Positions 57,275 to 64,000 of a stretch of DNA of 64,000 nt are shown here, piece after piece. Source of the stretch: UM-FILTER-33-9 sp964530235. Its GTDB lineage: Bacteria; Patescibacteriota; Microgenomatia; UBA1406; GWC2-37-13. Made by a program: the position numbers and the translations under genes. Numbering within the stretch: position 1 is the first letter of the stretch; each line of letters begins with the position of its first letter. Under the pieces are notes generated by a model. The model saw nothing but the letters and a program-made list of their open reading frames with translations, searched no databases and had not been told where the DNA came from. The stretch covers positions 310,001-374,000 of the forward strand of contig CAZGYB010000001.1 of NCBI GenBank assembly GCA_964530235.1, given 5' to 3'.

Positions 57275-58215
57275 ATTTAGTTCGATATCAAGCACCAGCA
57301 AAAGTTATTTTTTCCGGAGAGCATGCGGTTGTTTTTGGAAAACCTGCGCTTGTTTCGTCTATAAATAAACATCTTACGGTTACTCTTTATGACTCAACCG
57401 GCAAAGAACCGGTTCATAGCGATGTGTTATTTGCGTCTCAGGCAGTTTTGGATTATCTGAAAAAAAAGAATGTTTCAATAAAGAAAACAAATTTTTTTGC
57501 TGAAATCAAATCAGAGATTCCGATTGGCCGTGGTCTTGGTTCTTCAGCGGGTTTTTCCGTTGCATTGACCGCTGCGTTTCTTGAGTTTTTCTCTGGCGTT
57601 TCGTTCATTGCTAAAAAAGAGGAAATTAACAATATTGCTCATCAGATTGAAAAACGATTCCATTCTCGTCCGTCAGGAGTTGACACATCAACCTCCTGCT
57701 TTGGAGGTTTTGTTTGGTATCGAAAGGAGTTCGAATTTCTCAAAACAATTTCCAATCTTCATCTCAAAATTCCCAAACATATTGAAGACAGACTAGTTCT
57801 TGTTGATTCCGGAAAACCGAATGAATTAACAGCAGAAATGGTAGAGTTTGTTGGAAAAGAGTATAATAAAAGTCCAAAGCGCATGGATACGCTTTTTTCA
57901 GAAATTGAAAAGACAACAAAACGAATGATGGTTTCCTTGATGAAAGAAGACGGTTCTTTTTTTGCACAAACCATACAGGATAATGAATTGCTTCTTGAAA
58001 AAATCGGCATTGTGTCTGTGCAAACAAAATTACTCCTTAAAAAACTATCCTCATTTGGCATTGGAAAAGTTACCGGTGCAGGGGGTAAGAAAAAAGGATC
58101 AGGGTATATCCTATTTTATCAGTCGGGACCTCCGGGTTTTTCAGAATATCTCAACAAAATGGAGATACCATACATAAAATTTAAATCAGAATACGAAGGA
58201 GTAAAGCGTTTATGA
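57271..58215 (+). CDS. mvk: Mevalonate kinase
   Basis: 314 residues, GHMP kinase fold. Motif 1 APAKVIFSGEHAVVFGKPAL, motif 2 IPIGRGLGSSAGFSVAL and the substrate loop PSGVDTSTSCFGG fit mevalonate kinase. Motif 3 is odd: VTGAGGKKKGSGYI where GAGGGGC is usual, so the third glycine is Lys and the loop is lengthened. The ATP loop (motif 2) is normal, so activity is likely. Four-base overlaps with the genes on both sides. Confidence 0.82.
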   Translation: MNLVRYQAPAKVIFSGEHAVVFGKPALVSSINKHLTVTLYDSTGKEPVHSDVLFASQAVLDYLKKKNVSIKKTNFFAEIKSEIPIGRGLGSSAGFSVALTAAFLEFFSGVSFIAKKEEINNIAHQIEKRFHSRPSGVDTSTSCFGGFVWYRKEFEFLKTISNLHLKIPKHIEDRLVLVDSGKPNELTAEMVEFVGKEYNKSPKRMDTLFSEIEKTTKRMMVSLMKEDGSFFAQTIQDNELLLEKIGIVSVQTKLLLKKLSSFGIGKVTGAGGKKKGSGYILFYQSGPPGFSEYLNKMEIPYIKFKSEYEGVKRL

Positions 58216-59144
58216 GTGTCAAAGTATCAGCCCCGGGAAAGTTGATGTTGTTAGGTGATCATGCCGTTGTATACGGTTATCCTTGTTTAGTTACTGCGGT
58301 TGACAAACGGTTATACGTTGAAGCGGAAATTATTACTGGTACCGAAGATGAGATTCTTACTCCTCAGGTAAAGGAGAGTAGATTTGTACTTGAATCAATT
58401 GCATATTTCAAAGAAAGATTTCATATTTCTCAATCGGTTCGGATAAAAACAAAAGGTGATTTTTCTCATCAGGTAGGACTTGGTTCTTCGTCCGCGGTTA
58501 CGGTAGCAACTTTTCAGGCTTTAAGTGTTTTATTTCATAAAAAACTTACAAAAAAAAATCTTTTTGACTTAAGTTACAAAGTAAATCTGCTTATTCAGAG
58601 AGTTGGTTCGGGTTTTGATATTGGTGCCGCGGTTTATGGGAAGAGTCTGTTGTTTGTAACGGGAGGAAAACGTATAGAAGAACTTTCTATTTCAGATATT
58701 CCGCTTGTTGTTGGATATTCAGGAGTTAAGGCAGACACGCCTTTTTATATTCGAAAAGTTGCAGAGGCGTTTAAAACAAGAAATGCCGAGATGCACACTT
58801 TATTTTCTCACATTCAGGAGTTAGTTGAATCAGCATATCATGGGTTAAAACATGGCAACTACGTACAGGTGGGAAATGCAATGAATGAAAATCATAAGTT
58901 ATTACAGCAGCTGGGTGTAAGCACAGAGAGACTTGATCAAATGGTTTCTTCCGCTTTAAAAGCAGGAGCATGGGGTGCAAAACTTTCAGGTGCAGGCGGA
59001 GGAGATTGCATTATTGCGCTTGTTTCAGATAAAAAAAGAAAAAATGTAGAGCATGCAATTATTTCTGCTGGAGGGGAAATTATTCAGGTTGCAAATAATG
59101 CAGAAGGGGTGCAGATTGAGAATTCAGCATATGCCAAACGATGA
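58212..59144 (+). CDS. Phosphomevalonate kinase-like GHMP kinase
   Basis: 310 residues. Motif 1 APGKLMLLGDHAVVYGYPCL, motif 2 QVGLGSSSAVTVATFQAL, the loop GSGFDIGAAVYG and motif 3 KLSGAGGGDCIIAL. GLGSSxAVTVAT, GSGFD and GAGGGDC are those of bacterial phosphomevalonate kinases more than of mevalonate kinases. With the decarboxylase at 59631 this completes the classical route by diphosphomevalonate. A second mevalonate kinase activity is the alternative. The Nudix gene overlaps its end by 14 bases. Confidence 0.75.
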   Translation: MSVKVSAPGKLMLLGDHAVVYGYPCLVTAVDKRLYVEAEIITGTEDEILTPQVKESRFVLESIAYFKERFHISQSVRIKTKGDFSHQVGLGSSSAVTVATFQALSVLFHKKLTKKNLFDLSYKVNLLIQRVGSGFDIGAAVYGKSLLFVTGGKRIEELSISDIPLVVGYSGVKADTPFYIRKVAEAFKTRNAEMHTLFSHIQELVESAYHGLKHGNYVQVGNAMNENHKLLQQLGVSTERLDQMVSSALKAGAWGAKLSGAGGGDCIIALVSDKKRKNVEHAIISAGGEIIQVANNAEGVQIENSAYAKR

Positions 59145-59628
59145 GCTTACTGAGCAGTTTATTGTAGTAAACAAAGACGACAGAATAATCGGTTATGAAT
59201 CGCGTTTACACTGTCATCAGAATCCCGGACTAATACACCGCGCTGTTGATGTGGTTATTTTCAATGATAAGGGTCAGTTTTTGTTACAAAAAAGAAGCAG
59301 TTTTAAAGACACATGTCCAGGTATGTATGGTGTATCAGCATCGGGTCATGTTATGAAAGGTGAAACCTACAGACAGGCGGCTTTGCGTGAAATGAAAGAG
59401 GAGATTGGGATAAAGGTGAAGCTAGCATATAAAAATAAATTTTTGTATACAGACAAACGGGAGTCTGAAATAGCCCATATATATATTGGCAAACACAATG
59501 GTCCCTTTTATATCGATAAGACGGAAGTTGAAGCGGTTTCTTTTTTTAAACCTGCCGAAATAATATCTTTACAAAAAAAACTAACACCCGGTTCGTTGTG
59601 TACGTTAAAAATATTAGATATTATTTGA
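59131..59628 (+). CDS. Nudix protein, isopentenyl-diphosphate isomerase-like
   Basis: 165 residues from ATG 59131. The Nudix box is present (G-x5-E-x7-REMKEEIG). HRAVDVVIFNDKGQFLLQKR and the later RESEIAHIYIG and KTEVEAVSFF align with type 1 IPP isomerase, including its two acidic residues. At the place of the catalytic Cys (NSVCGHP in the E. coli enzyme) the sequence is VSASGHV, so Cys is Ala. Location within the mevalonate operon argues for an isomerase or related role; a Nudix hydrolase is possible. Confidence 0.6.
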   Translation: MPNDELTEQFIVVNKDDRIIGYESRLHCHQNPGLIHRAVDVVIFNDKGQFLLQKRSSFKDTCPGMYGVSASGHVMKGETYRQAALREMKEEIGIKVKLAYKNKFLYTDKRESEIAHIYIGKHNGPFYIDKTEVEAVSFFKPAEIISLQKKLTPGSLCTLKILDII

Positions 59629-59630
59629 AT

Positions 59631-60608
59631 ATGAAATCAACTGCAGTAGCACCTTCAAATATTGCGTTTACTAAATATTGGGGGAAAAAGGACGACTATC
59701 TTCGAATACCAACTAACAATAGCATTTCGATGAATCTTAGCAATCTTACTACAACAACAACTGTTGAATTTTCGGAAAAATACTCACGAGATGAGGTGAT
59801 AGTTAATGGTGAGTCGAACGAGTTTGATACGATGAAAGTATCGATGCACCTTGATCGCATCCGAAAACGAGCGGGTACATCGGATCGAGCAAAAGTTATG
59901 TCCCTGAACACCTTTCCTTCTTCAACTGGACTATCTTCTTCAGCCTCGGGTTTTGCTGCTTTAACCGTTGCTGCGGTTTCCGCAGTGGGTCTTTCTTTGT
60001 CCCAGAAAGAACTTTCTGTTCTTGCACGATTGGGTTCTGGATCAGCATGCCGGTCGATTCCGGACGGATTTGTAGAATGGAAAAAAGGAAATTCATCACC
60101 ATCTTCTTATGCTGTTTCACTGTTTTCCCCCGATCATTGGAATATCAGAGATGTAGTTGTATTAGTAAGTGATACCAAAAAAAGTATTTCAACGACAGAG
60201 GGACAAAAACGCGCTCAATCAAGTTTGTTTTTTCCGGTGAGACTTTCTCAGATGGATAAAAAAAACGAACGATGTCGACAATTTATTGAACAAAAAAATC
60301 TTGCACTACTTGGTGAATTGATTGAATCAGAAGCTTTGGAAATGCATGCGGTTATGATGACTGCCAGCCCCCCGCTTCTGTATTGGCTTCCAACAACAGT
60401 ATTAGTTATTAAAATGGTTCAGAAGCTTCGTGCTGAAGGATTATCTTGTTACTTTACCATTAATACCGGACAGGACATTCATATAATTTGTGAAGAAAAA
60501 ACTGTTGACCCACTGACAAAAAAACTGGAAAAAATATCCGAAGTTAAAAAAATAATGGTTAATAAACCATCAATCGGAACCCAAGTAACAAGTCAACATC
60601 TGTTTTAG
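59631..60608 (+). CDS. mvaD: Diphosphomevalonate decarboxylase
   Basis: 325 residues from ATG 59631. Motifs: SNIAFTKYWGKKD at the start, TNNSISMNLSNLTTTTTV, the ATP loop SSTGLSSSASGFAAL and LGSGSACRSIPDGFVEW with the catalytic Asp region. These match the ATP-dependent decarboxylase that yields isopentenyl diphosphate. It ends the operon; the next genes are on the other strand after 5 bases. Longer upstream starts would overlap the Nudix gene and are not needed. Confidence 0.93.
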   Translation: MKSTAVAPSNIAFTKYWGKKDDYLRIPTNNSISMNLSNLTTTTTVEFSEKYSRDEVIVNGESNEFDTMKVSMHLDRIRKRAGTSDRAKVMSLNTFPSSTGLSSSASGFAALTVAAVSAVGLSLSQKELSVLARLGSGSACRSIPDGFVEWKKGNSSPSSYAVSLFSPDHWNIRDVVVLVSDTKKSISTTEGQKRAQSSLFFPVRLSQMDKKNERCRQFIEQKNLALLGELIESEALEMHAVMMTASPPLLYWLPTTVLVIKMVQKLRAEGLSCYFTINTGQDIHIICEEKTVDPLTKKLEKISEVKKIMVNKPSIGTQVTSQHLF

Positions 60609-60613
60609 AAGTA

Positions 60614-60988
60614 CTACGGACTATTGTCAATCGTTGGGATATTAAAGGTAAATCCCGGTCCGATGAACTTTCCTCCAAGAACATTGAACATAATAACATT
60701 AAAGATTACAACTGCAACGACCATTAAAAGCATGCCAACAAGCGCGTTTACAATCTTCAGACGGGCTTTCGCAAGTCTTTCTTTGTCTCCTCCAGAGGTG
60801 AGCCAGTCAAAAGCGCCCCACAATAAGTAGATAAGAAGAGCAAAGGCCCCAACCAAAAAGAACAACTGAATTCCAACGCTCAGTAATTTGCCAATTCCTG
60901 CTGCAGGGTCCCCGCTGAACTCATTCATTCCTGCTGGAGGGTTAATGGTTCCAATAACATCGTCAATTCCGGCTGCAAGTAAGTTCAT
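60614..60988 (-). CDS. TrbC/VirB2-like two-helix pilin-type protein
   Basis: 124 residues. A small N-terminal region is followed by two long membrane helices (about 33-58 and 80-110) linked by a polar turn with TSGGDKERLAKARLKI. This plan, with a short basic loop containing GG(D/Q)xE(R/K), is that of TrbC/VirB2-like pilins associated with VirB4 ATPases. A paralogue overlaps by four bases upstream. The pair probably forms the pilus or membrane pore with the VirB4, VirB6 and PrgI genes of the first 11 kb. Confidence 0.7.
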   Translation of the reverse strand: MNLLAAGIDDVIGTINPPAGMNEFSGDPAAGIGKLLSVGIQLFFLVGAFALLIYLLWGAFDWLTSGGDKERLAKARLKIVNALVGMLLMVVAVVIFNVIMFNVLGGKFIGPGFTFNIPTIDNSP

Positions 60989-61281
60989 AGAGGAATATCA
61001 ACTTTTAAAACTATTCCGATAATTTTGACCAAAATGTAACTTGAGACAATAATGACAAGGCCTAATATTGCATAGGTGAATGTTTGACCTGCTTTTTTGA
61101 GTTTTTCCTGTTGTCCGGCACTTGTTAGGTACGTAAACGCCCCAAGCATAAGCATGATAAGAAAAAGAATACCGGCACCGGTCATAAGAAGCGGAATAAT
61201 GATGTTTATGAGCGTACTAATCGAAGTAAATTTTGCACCGGGGTTTACCGCAGGATCAGCAAGATTTATTGCATATACCAT
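60985..61281 (-). CDS. TrbC/VirB2-like two-helix pilin-type protein (paralogue)
   Basis: 98 residues. Two membrane helices (about 25-50 and 68-90), with AFTYLTSAGQQEKLKKAGQTF between them, the same loop as in its neighbour. The N-terminus (about 1-20) may be removed. It is translated with the downstream gene (4-base overlap). The region between its start and uppS (61282-61346) holds the divergent promoters. Confidence 0.7.
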   Translation of the reverse strand: MVYAINLADPAVNPGAKFTSISTLINIIIPLLMTGAGILFLIMLMLGAFTYLTSAGQQEKLKKAGQTFTYAILGLVIIVSSYILVKIIGIVLKVDIPL

Positions 61282-61334
61282 GCCTAACTATAGAATAAAA
61301 ATACGATAGTGTCAACTTATCTCTACTTATTTCG

Positions 61335-61340
61335 TATAAT
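61335..61340 (+). promoter_or_regulatory. TATAAT box 6 bases before uppS
   Basis: Perfect -10 hexamer, 6 bases to ATG 61347; leaderless start expected. Confidence 0.5.
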
Positions 61341-61346
61341 TCAAAT

Positions 61347-62045
61347 ATGAATGAAGGAGTTATTCGACATATTGCGATTATTCCGGACGGAAACAGAAGA
61401 TGGGCAAAATTTCAAGGAATGTTAAGCTTCGAAGGGCATCGTATAGCAGCGGAAAAAACACTTCCGCCCCTTATTGAAAAAGCACTTGAAATGGGAATAA
61501 GGTACTTTACCCTTTGGGCACTTTCCCCTCAGAATTTGGCTCGAGAAAAGAAAGAAGTAGACAATCTTTTTCGCCTCCTCAGTCTTTTTCTGAGAAATAG
61601 AGTGAGTGAGTTTGAGAAAAAAAACATCAGGTTGATTGTGATTGGAGACAGAACCGCTTTACCTTCCCATATTCAGGAAGAAATTAAAAAAGCAGAGGAA
61701 AAAACAGCGCAGTTCGACAAGATGACTGTTTTGTTTGGTATCAACTACGGTGGTCGAGAGGAGTTGGTCCGCGCGATGAAAAAAACTATATCCATTTGTG
61801 CATCCGATGAAACGCATACTATCAGTGAAAAACACGTCTCATCCTGTCTTGATACCTCAGGAATTCCCGACCCCGATCTTATTATTCGAACAGGAGGGGA
61901 GAAAAGACTTTCAGGATTTATGCTATGGCAGAGTGAATACAGCGAGCTTTATTTTTCTAACACGTTATTTCCGGATTTTACGCCAGAGGAGTTTGAAAAA
62001 GCAGTGGCTGATTTTAATCTCCGTATGAGGCGGTTCGGGAAATGA
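61347..62045 (+). CDS. uppS: Undecaprenyl diphosphate synthase (cis-prenyltransferase)
   Basis: 232 residues. HIAIIPDGNRRWAK with the catalytic Asp, the GHRIAAEK segment, YFTLWALSPQN, INYGGREELVRA and PDLIIRTGGEKRLSGFMLWQSEYSELYF cover all cis-prenyltransferase regions. The usual SxxNxxRPxxEV is ALSPQNLAREKKEV here. It builds the C55 carrier for peptidoglycan from the isoprenoids supplied by the adjacent mevalonate genes. Confidence 0.95.
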   Translation: MNEGVIRHIAIIPDGNRRWAKFQGMLSFEGHRIAAEKTLPPLIEKALEMGIRYFTLWALSPQNLAREKKEVDNLFRLLSLFLRNRVSEFEKKNIRLIVIGDRTALPSHIQEEIKKAEEKTAQFDKMTVLFGINYGGREELVRAMKKTISICASDETHTISEKHVSSCLDTSGIPDPDLIIRTGGEKRLSGFMLWQSEYSELYFSNTLFPDFTPEEFEKAVADFNLRMRRFGK

Positions 62046-62066
62046 TACAATAATACGAATACCGGT

Positions 62067-63116
62067 ATGTTTGTTCCAACATTCTTAATCACAAATAAAA
62101 TTCTTTCGCATATTTCTAAAATTGAAGCATCCGAGGAGATTATACGACATTCTCCGCTTCTTCCTCTTTGGGAAAAGCAGTTTAAGGAAGATGCAATCGT
62201 ACGATCCGTACATCATGGAACGCATCTTGAAGGTAATTTATTGCATAAGAACGAAGCTAAAGATATTTTGCTTGGAAAAGATGTTATAGGCAGACCGCGT
62301 GATATTCAGGAAGTTATTAACTACCGAAAAGTCATTGATTTTATTGATGAAGAAGCAAAGCAGAAGATTACAAAAATTACAGAACCGTTGATTAAAAAAC
62401 TGCATAGGATTATCACTCATCATATTTTGACCGTTGAACAGGCCGGTGAATATCGTTTAAAACAGGTTGTAATAAGAAATTCTTCAACGGGAGAGATTAC
62501 ATTTAAACCGCCACCACCTATCGAGGTTCCGTTTCTCATGAGAGAGTTTTTATACTGGCTCAATCAGGAAAAACAGGATGATCTGCACCCAATTCTTAAA
62601 GCGGGTATTGCCCATCATGAGCTTGTCCGGATTCATCCGTTTATTGATGGAAATGGAAGGGTTGCACGGGTACTTGCTACACTTATTTTATTGCTTGGAG
62701 GGTATGATATCCGTCGTTTTTTTTCACTCGAAGAGTATTATGACAAAGACGCGGTTTCATATTATCACAGTCTTCAAAAAGCCTCTGCAGGGGATCTAAC
62801 GACATGGTTGGAGTATTTTACTTTTGGAGCTTCAATAGAGTTTGCAAAGATTAAGGAAAAAATTTTAAAACTTTCTCAGGATGTAAAACTTAAGGAACAG
62901 ATTGGGGGTCAGCAGATATTTCTAACTGAGAGACAGATAAAACTTATTGAGTATATGCAGGAAGTTGGATATTTACAGAACAAATCATTTTCGAGCATTT
63001 TCCCAGATATATCCGAGGATTCAGTTCTTCGGGATGTTCAGGATTTGGTAAAGAAGAATATAATAAAAAAAATCGGAAGCACCAAGGCAGCGCGTTATGT
63101 TATGGCAAACAAGTAA
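62067..63116 (+). CDS. Fic-domain protein with N-terminal inhibitory motif and winged helix
   Basis: 349 residues. The Fic core (about 110-235) contains HPFIDGNGRVARVL, the full HPFx(D/E)GNGR active site for AMP transfer. Near 54, THLEGN is an (S/T)xxxE(G/N)N inhibitory motif, which places this in the class with an N-terminal self-inhibiting helix. FKPPPPIEVPFLM is the flap. The last 65 residues form a winged helix (LTERQIKLIEYMQEVGYL, then SVLRDVQDLVKKNIIKKIG). Targets are unknown. A TACAAT box lies at 62046-62051. Confidence 0.92.
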   Translation: MFVPTFLITNKILSHISKIEASEEIIRHSPLLPLWEKQFKEDAIVRSVHHGTHLEGNLLHKNEAKDILLGKDVIGRPRDIQEVINYRKVIDFIDEEAKQKITKITEPLIKKLHRIITHHILTVEQAGEYRLKQVVIRNSSTGEITFKPPPPIEVPFLMREFLYWLNQEKQDDLHPILKAGIAHHELVRIHPFIDGNGRVARVLATLILLLGGYDIRRFFSLEEYYDKDAVSYYHSLQKASAGDLTTWLEYFTFGASIEFAKIKEKILKLSQDVKLKEQIGGQQIFLTERQIKLIEYMQEVGYLQNKSFSSIFPDISEDSVLRDVQDLVKKNIIKKIGSTKAARYVMANK

Positions 63117-63118
63117 TG

Positions 63119-64000
63119 TTATCCTCGTCGGATCAGCCGAACACTTCCTGCGATTGCAAAAAGGAGTGGGAGTAAAAACATCATTGCATATTTAAATATG
63201 TCTTTTTGATTCTCGGGAATTGGGGGGAGTTGATGGAATTGAACAGAGCGGGATCGAATACCGCTCAACATACCTCCTGATACTGCATTATCAATAAGAT
63301 TAAATACGAGTTCGATGTTTTCGCTTGATCGGCTTAAGAAGCGGTCCTCAACGAATCGAGATGAAGGAATCAGGGTGAGCTCTCCATTTTTTTTATGAGT
63401 TAACTGAACAACAATCGGATAGGTTTTTAAGTCTTTTTCCGTGGGAAGAGGAATTTCCTGCGGATTAAGCTGGAAGCTTGATGTCTGTACCCAAGATTGG
63501 GGAGATGACTGCACAAGTATTCTTGACGTAATTCCTGGTTTTTTTGCAACAGTTACCGAGGAACCCCATGGGAATGTAACCGATTCTATATTTGAAAGAG
63601 GGCCTGTTTTAAGGGGGAAGTTATTTGTGCGAAACCAAAAATAATAAAGGTTAATAAACTGTTGAGATTCATTACCGAAGTTGATGAGCTCTGCAGATGC
63701 TGATAACACGAGATTTTTTTCGAGGGTAACGCCCCAGTTTTTAAATAGGGAAAATAGATTGTGACTTGCCACGTCAGCAGTAAGTGAGTTTTGTACCCAT
63801 ACACCGTCAGCAAAGACGATAAGCTTACCTCCGTTTACTGAATAATCGTTGAGTAGTTTAATTTGTTCAGATGAGTATGAGGAACTGCGGTTATCTAAAA
63901 GTATGATCGCTTGGTATGATGTGTCGATTTTTTGCTCAGAAATAGATGAAAGATCAATGGGGGAAATCTCATACTCCTTAAATAATAAACTACCTATTGC
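63119..64000 (-). CDS. GldG-like ABC-2-associated membrane protein, partial
   Basis: The frame is open to the window edge; the N-terminal part lies outside. At least 293 residues are seen. A segment with AIILLDNRSSYSSEQIKLLNDYS and NGGKLIVFADG matches the Rossmann-like unit of GldG/ABC-type uncharacterised transport proteins, where a LxxYVxxGGKLLVF motif is common. A long extracytoplasmic part follows, and the C-terminus carries one membrane helix (FKYAMMFLLPLLFAIAGSV) and RLIRRG. GldG proteins pair with an ABC-2 permease, which would be upstream and out of view. Confidence 0.8.
   Translation of the reverse strand, partial: AIGSLLFKEYEISPIDLSSISEQKIDTSYQAIILLDNRSSSYSSEQIKLLNDYSVNGGKLIVFADGVWVQNSLTADVASHNLFSLFKNWGVTLEKNLVLSASAELINFGNESQQFINLYYFWFRTNNFPLKTGPLSNIESVTFPWGSSVTVAKKPGITSRILVQSSPQSWVQTSSFQLNPQEIPLPTEKDLKTYPIVVQLTHKKNGELTLIPSSRFVEDRFLSRSSENIELVFNLIDNAVSGGMLSGIRSRSVQFHQLPPIPENQKDIFKYAMMFLLPLLFAIAGSVRLIRRG

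Noticed and set aside
1..64000. Alternative genetic code (UGA as Gly, as in Gracilibacteria)
   Set aside because: Many well-recognised genes end at TGA in the expected place, and conserved domains contain no in-frame TGA.

Overview
The window looks like chromosomal DNA from a Candidate Phyla Radiation (Patescibacteria) bacterium, most likely a Microgenomates-type lineage. This rests on the A+T-rich composition, the standard stop codons (TGA terminates many genes), very tight packing, many small single-membrane-span secreted proteins of unknown function, a VirB4/PrgI/VirB6/pilin set without a relaxase, a mevalonate pathway, an isolated 5S rRNA gene, and the lack of biosynthetic operons beyond cell wall, lipid and isoprenoid precursors. 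The lineage is inferred from gene content; no database search was possible.

Layout. 1-11.1 kb: the tail of an M24 peptidase, a large VirB6-like membrane protein with C-terminal repeats, two surface proteins (one with an LPQTG sorting signal), a four-domain S1 RNA-binding protein, and a PrgI / TraC-like / VirB4 operon. 11.1-20.7 kb: a frameshifted orphan gene, a MerR-controlled resistance-like cassette (UvrA-like ABC ATPase without the UvrB-binding region, ABC exporter, DinB-fold protein), gltX, an orphan and era. 20.8-30.9 kb: small envelope proteins, an RRM protein with a long leader, a 39-residue Lys/Arg-rich protein, a large secreted protein that seems to start at ACG, glutamine synthetase, and two thioredoxin-fold proteins that have lost their redox cysteines. 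30.9-43.1 kb: glmS behind a structured leader of about 280 nt that resembles a glmS ribozyme, lemA, mltG, a GT9-like transferase, a GIY-YIG protein, a lytic transglycosylase, a cupin, an Erm-type rRNA methyltransferase with an attenuator-like leader, a deaminase/hydrolase pair and tRNA-Gln. 43.2-49.6 kb: enolase, rhodanese, then plsY - FakA/FakB-like fusion - plsY-like, a RecB-type nuclease, an envelope protein and 5S rRNA. 49.7-53.6 kb: a PH-domain protein, a PP2C-like/beta-propeller membrane protein, an ECF sigma factor and membrane proteins. 53.7-60.6 kb: a compact mevalonate operon from HMG-CoA reductase to diphosphomevalonate decarboxylase. 60.6-64 kb: two pilin-like proteins, UppS, a Fic protein and the end of a GldG-like protein.

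How the genes fit together. Thiolase, HMG-CoA synthase and a DUF35 OB-fold protein would make HMG-CoA. HMG-CoA reductase, two GHMP kinases and the decarboxylase take it to isopentenyl diphosphate, a Nudix protein may isomerise it, and UppS nearby would build the undecaprenyl carrier for wall synthesis. MltG, the SLT protein and GlmS also serve the wall. The Fak-like fusion between two PlsY proteins suggests lipid assembly from scavenged fatty acids through acyl-phosphate. GlnA supplies the glutamine that GlmS uses.

Expression signals. At least a dozen start codons lie only 5-10 bases behind a TATAAT-like -10 box, which implies leaderless mRNAs. A few genes instead have strong AGGAGG sites, for example the S1 protein, the RRM protein and the alpha/beta hydrolase.
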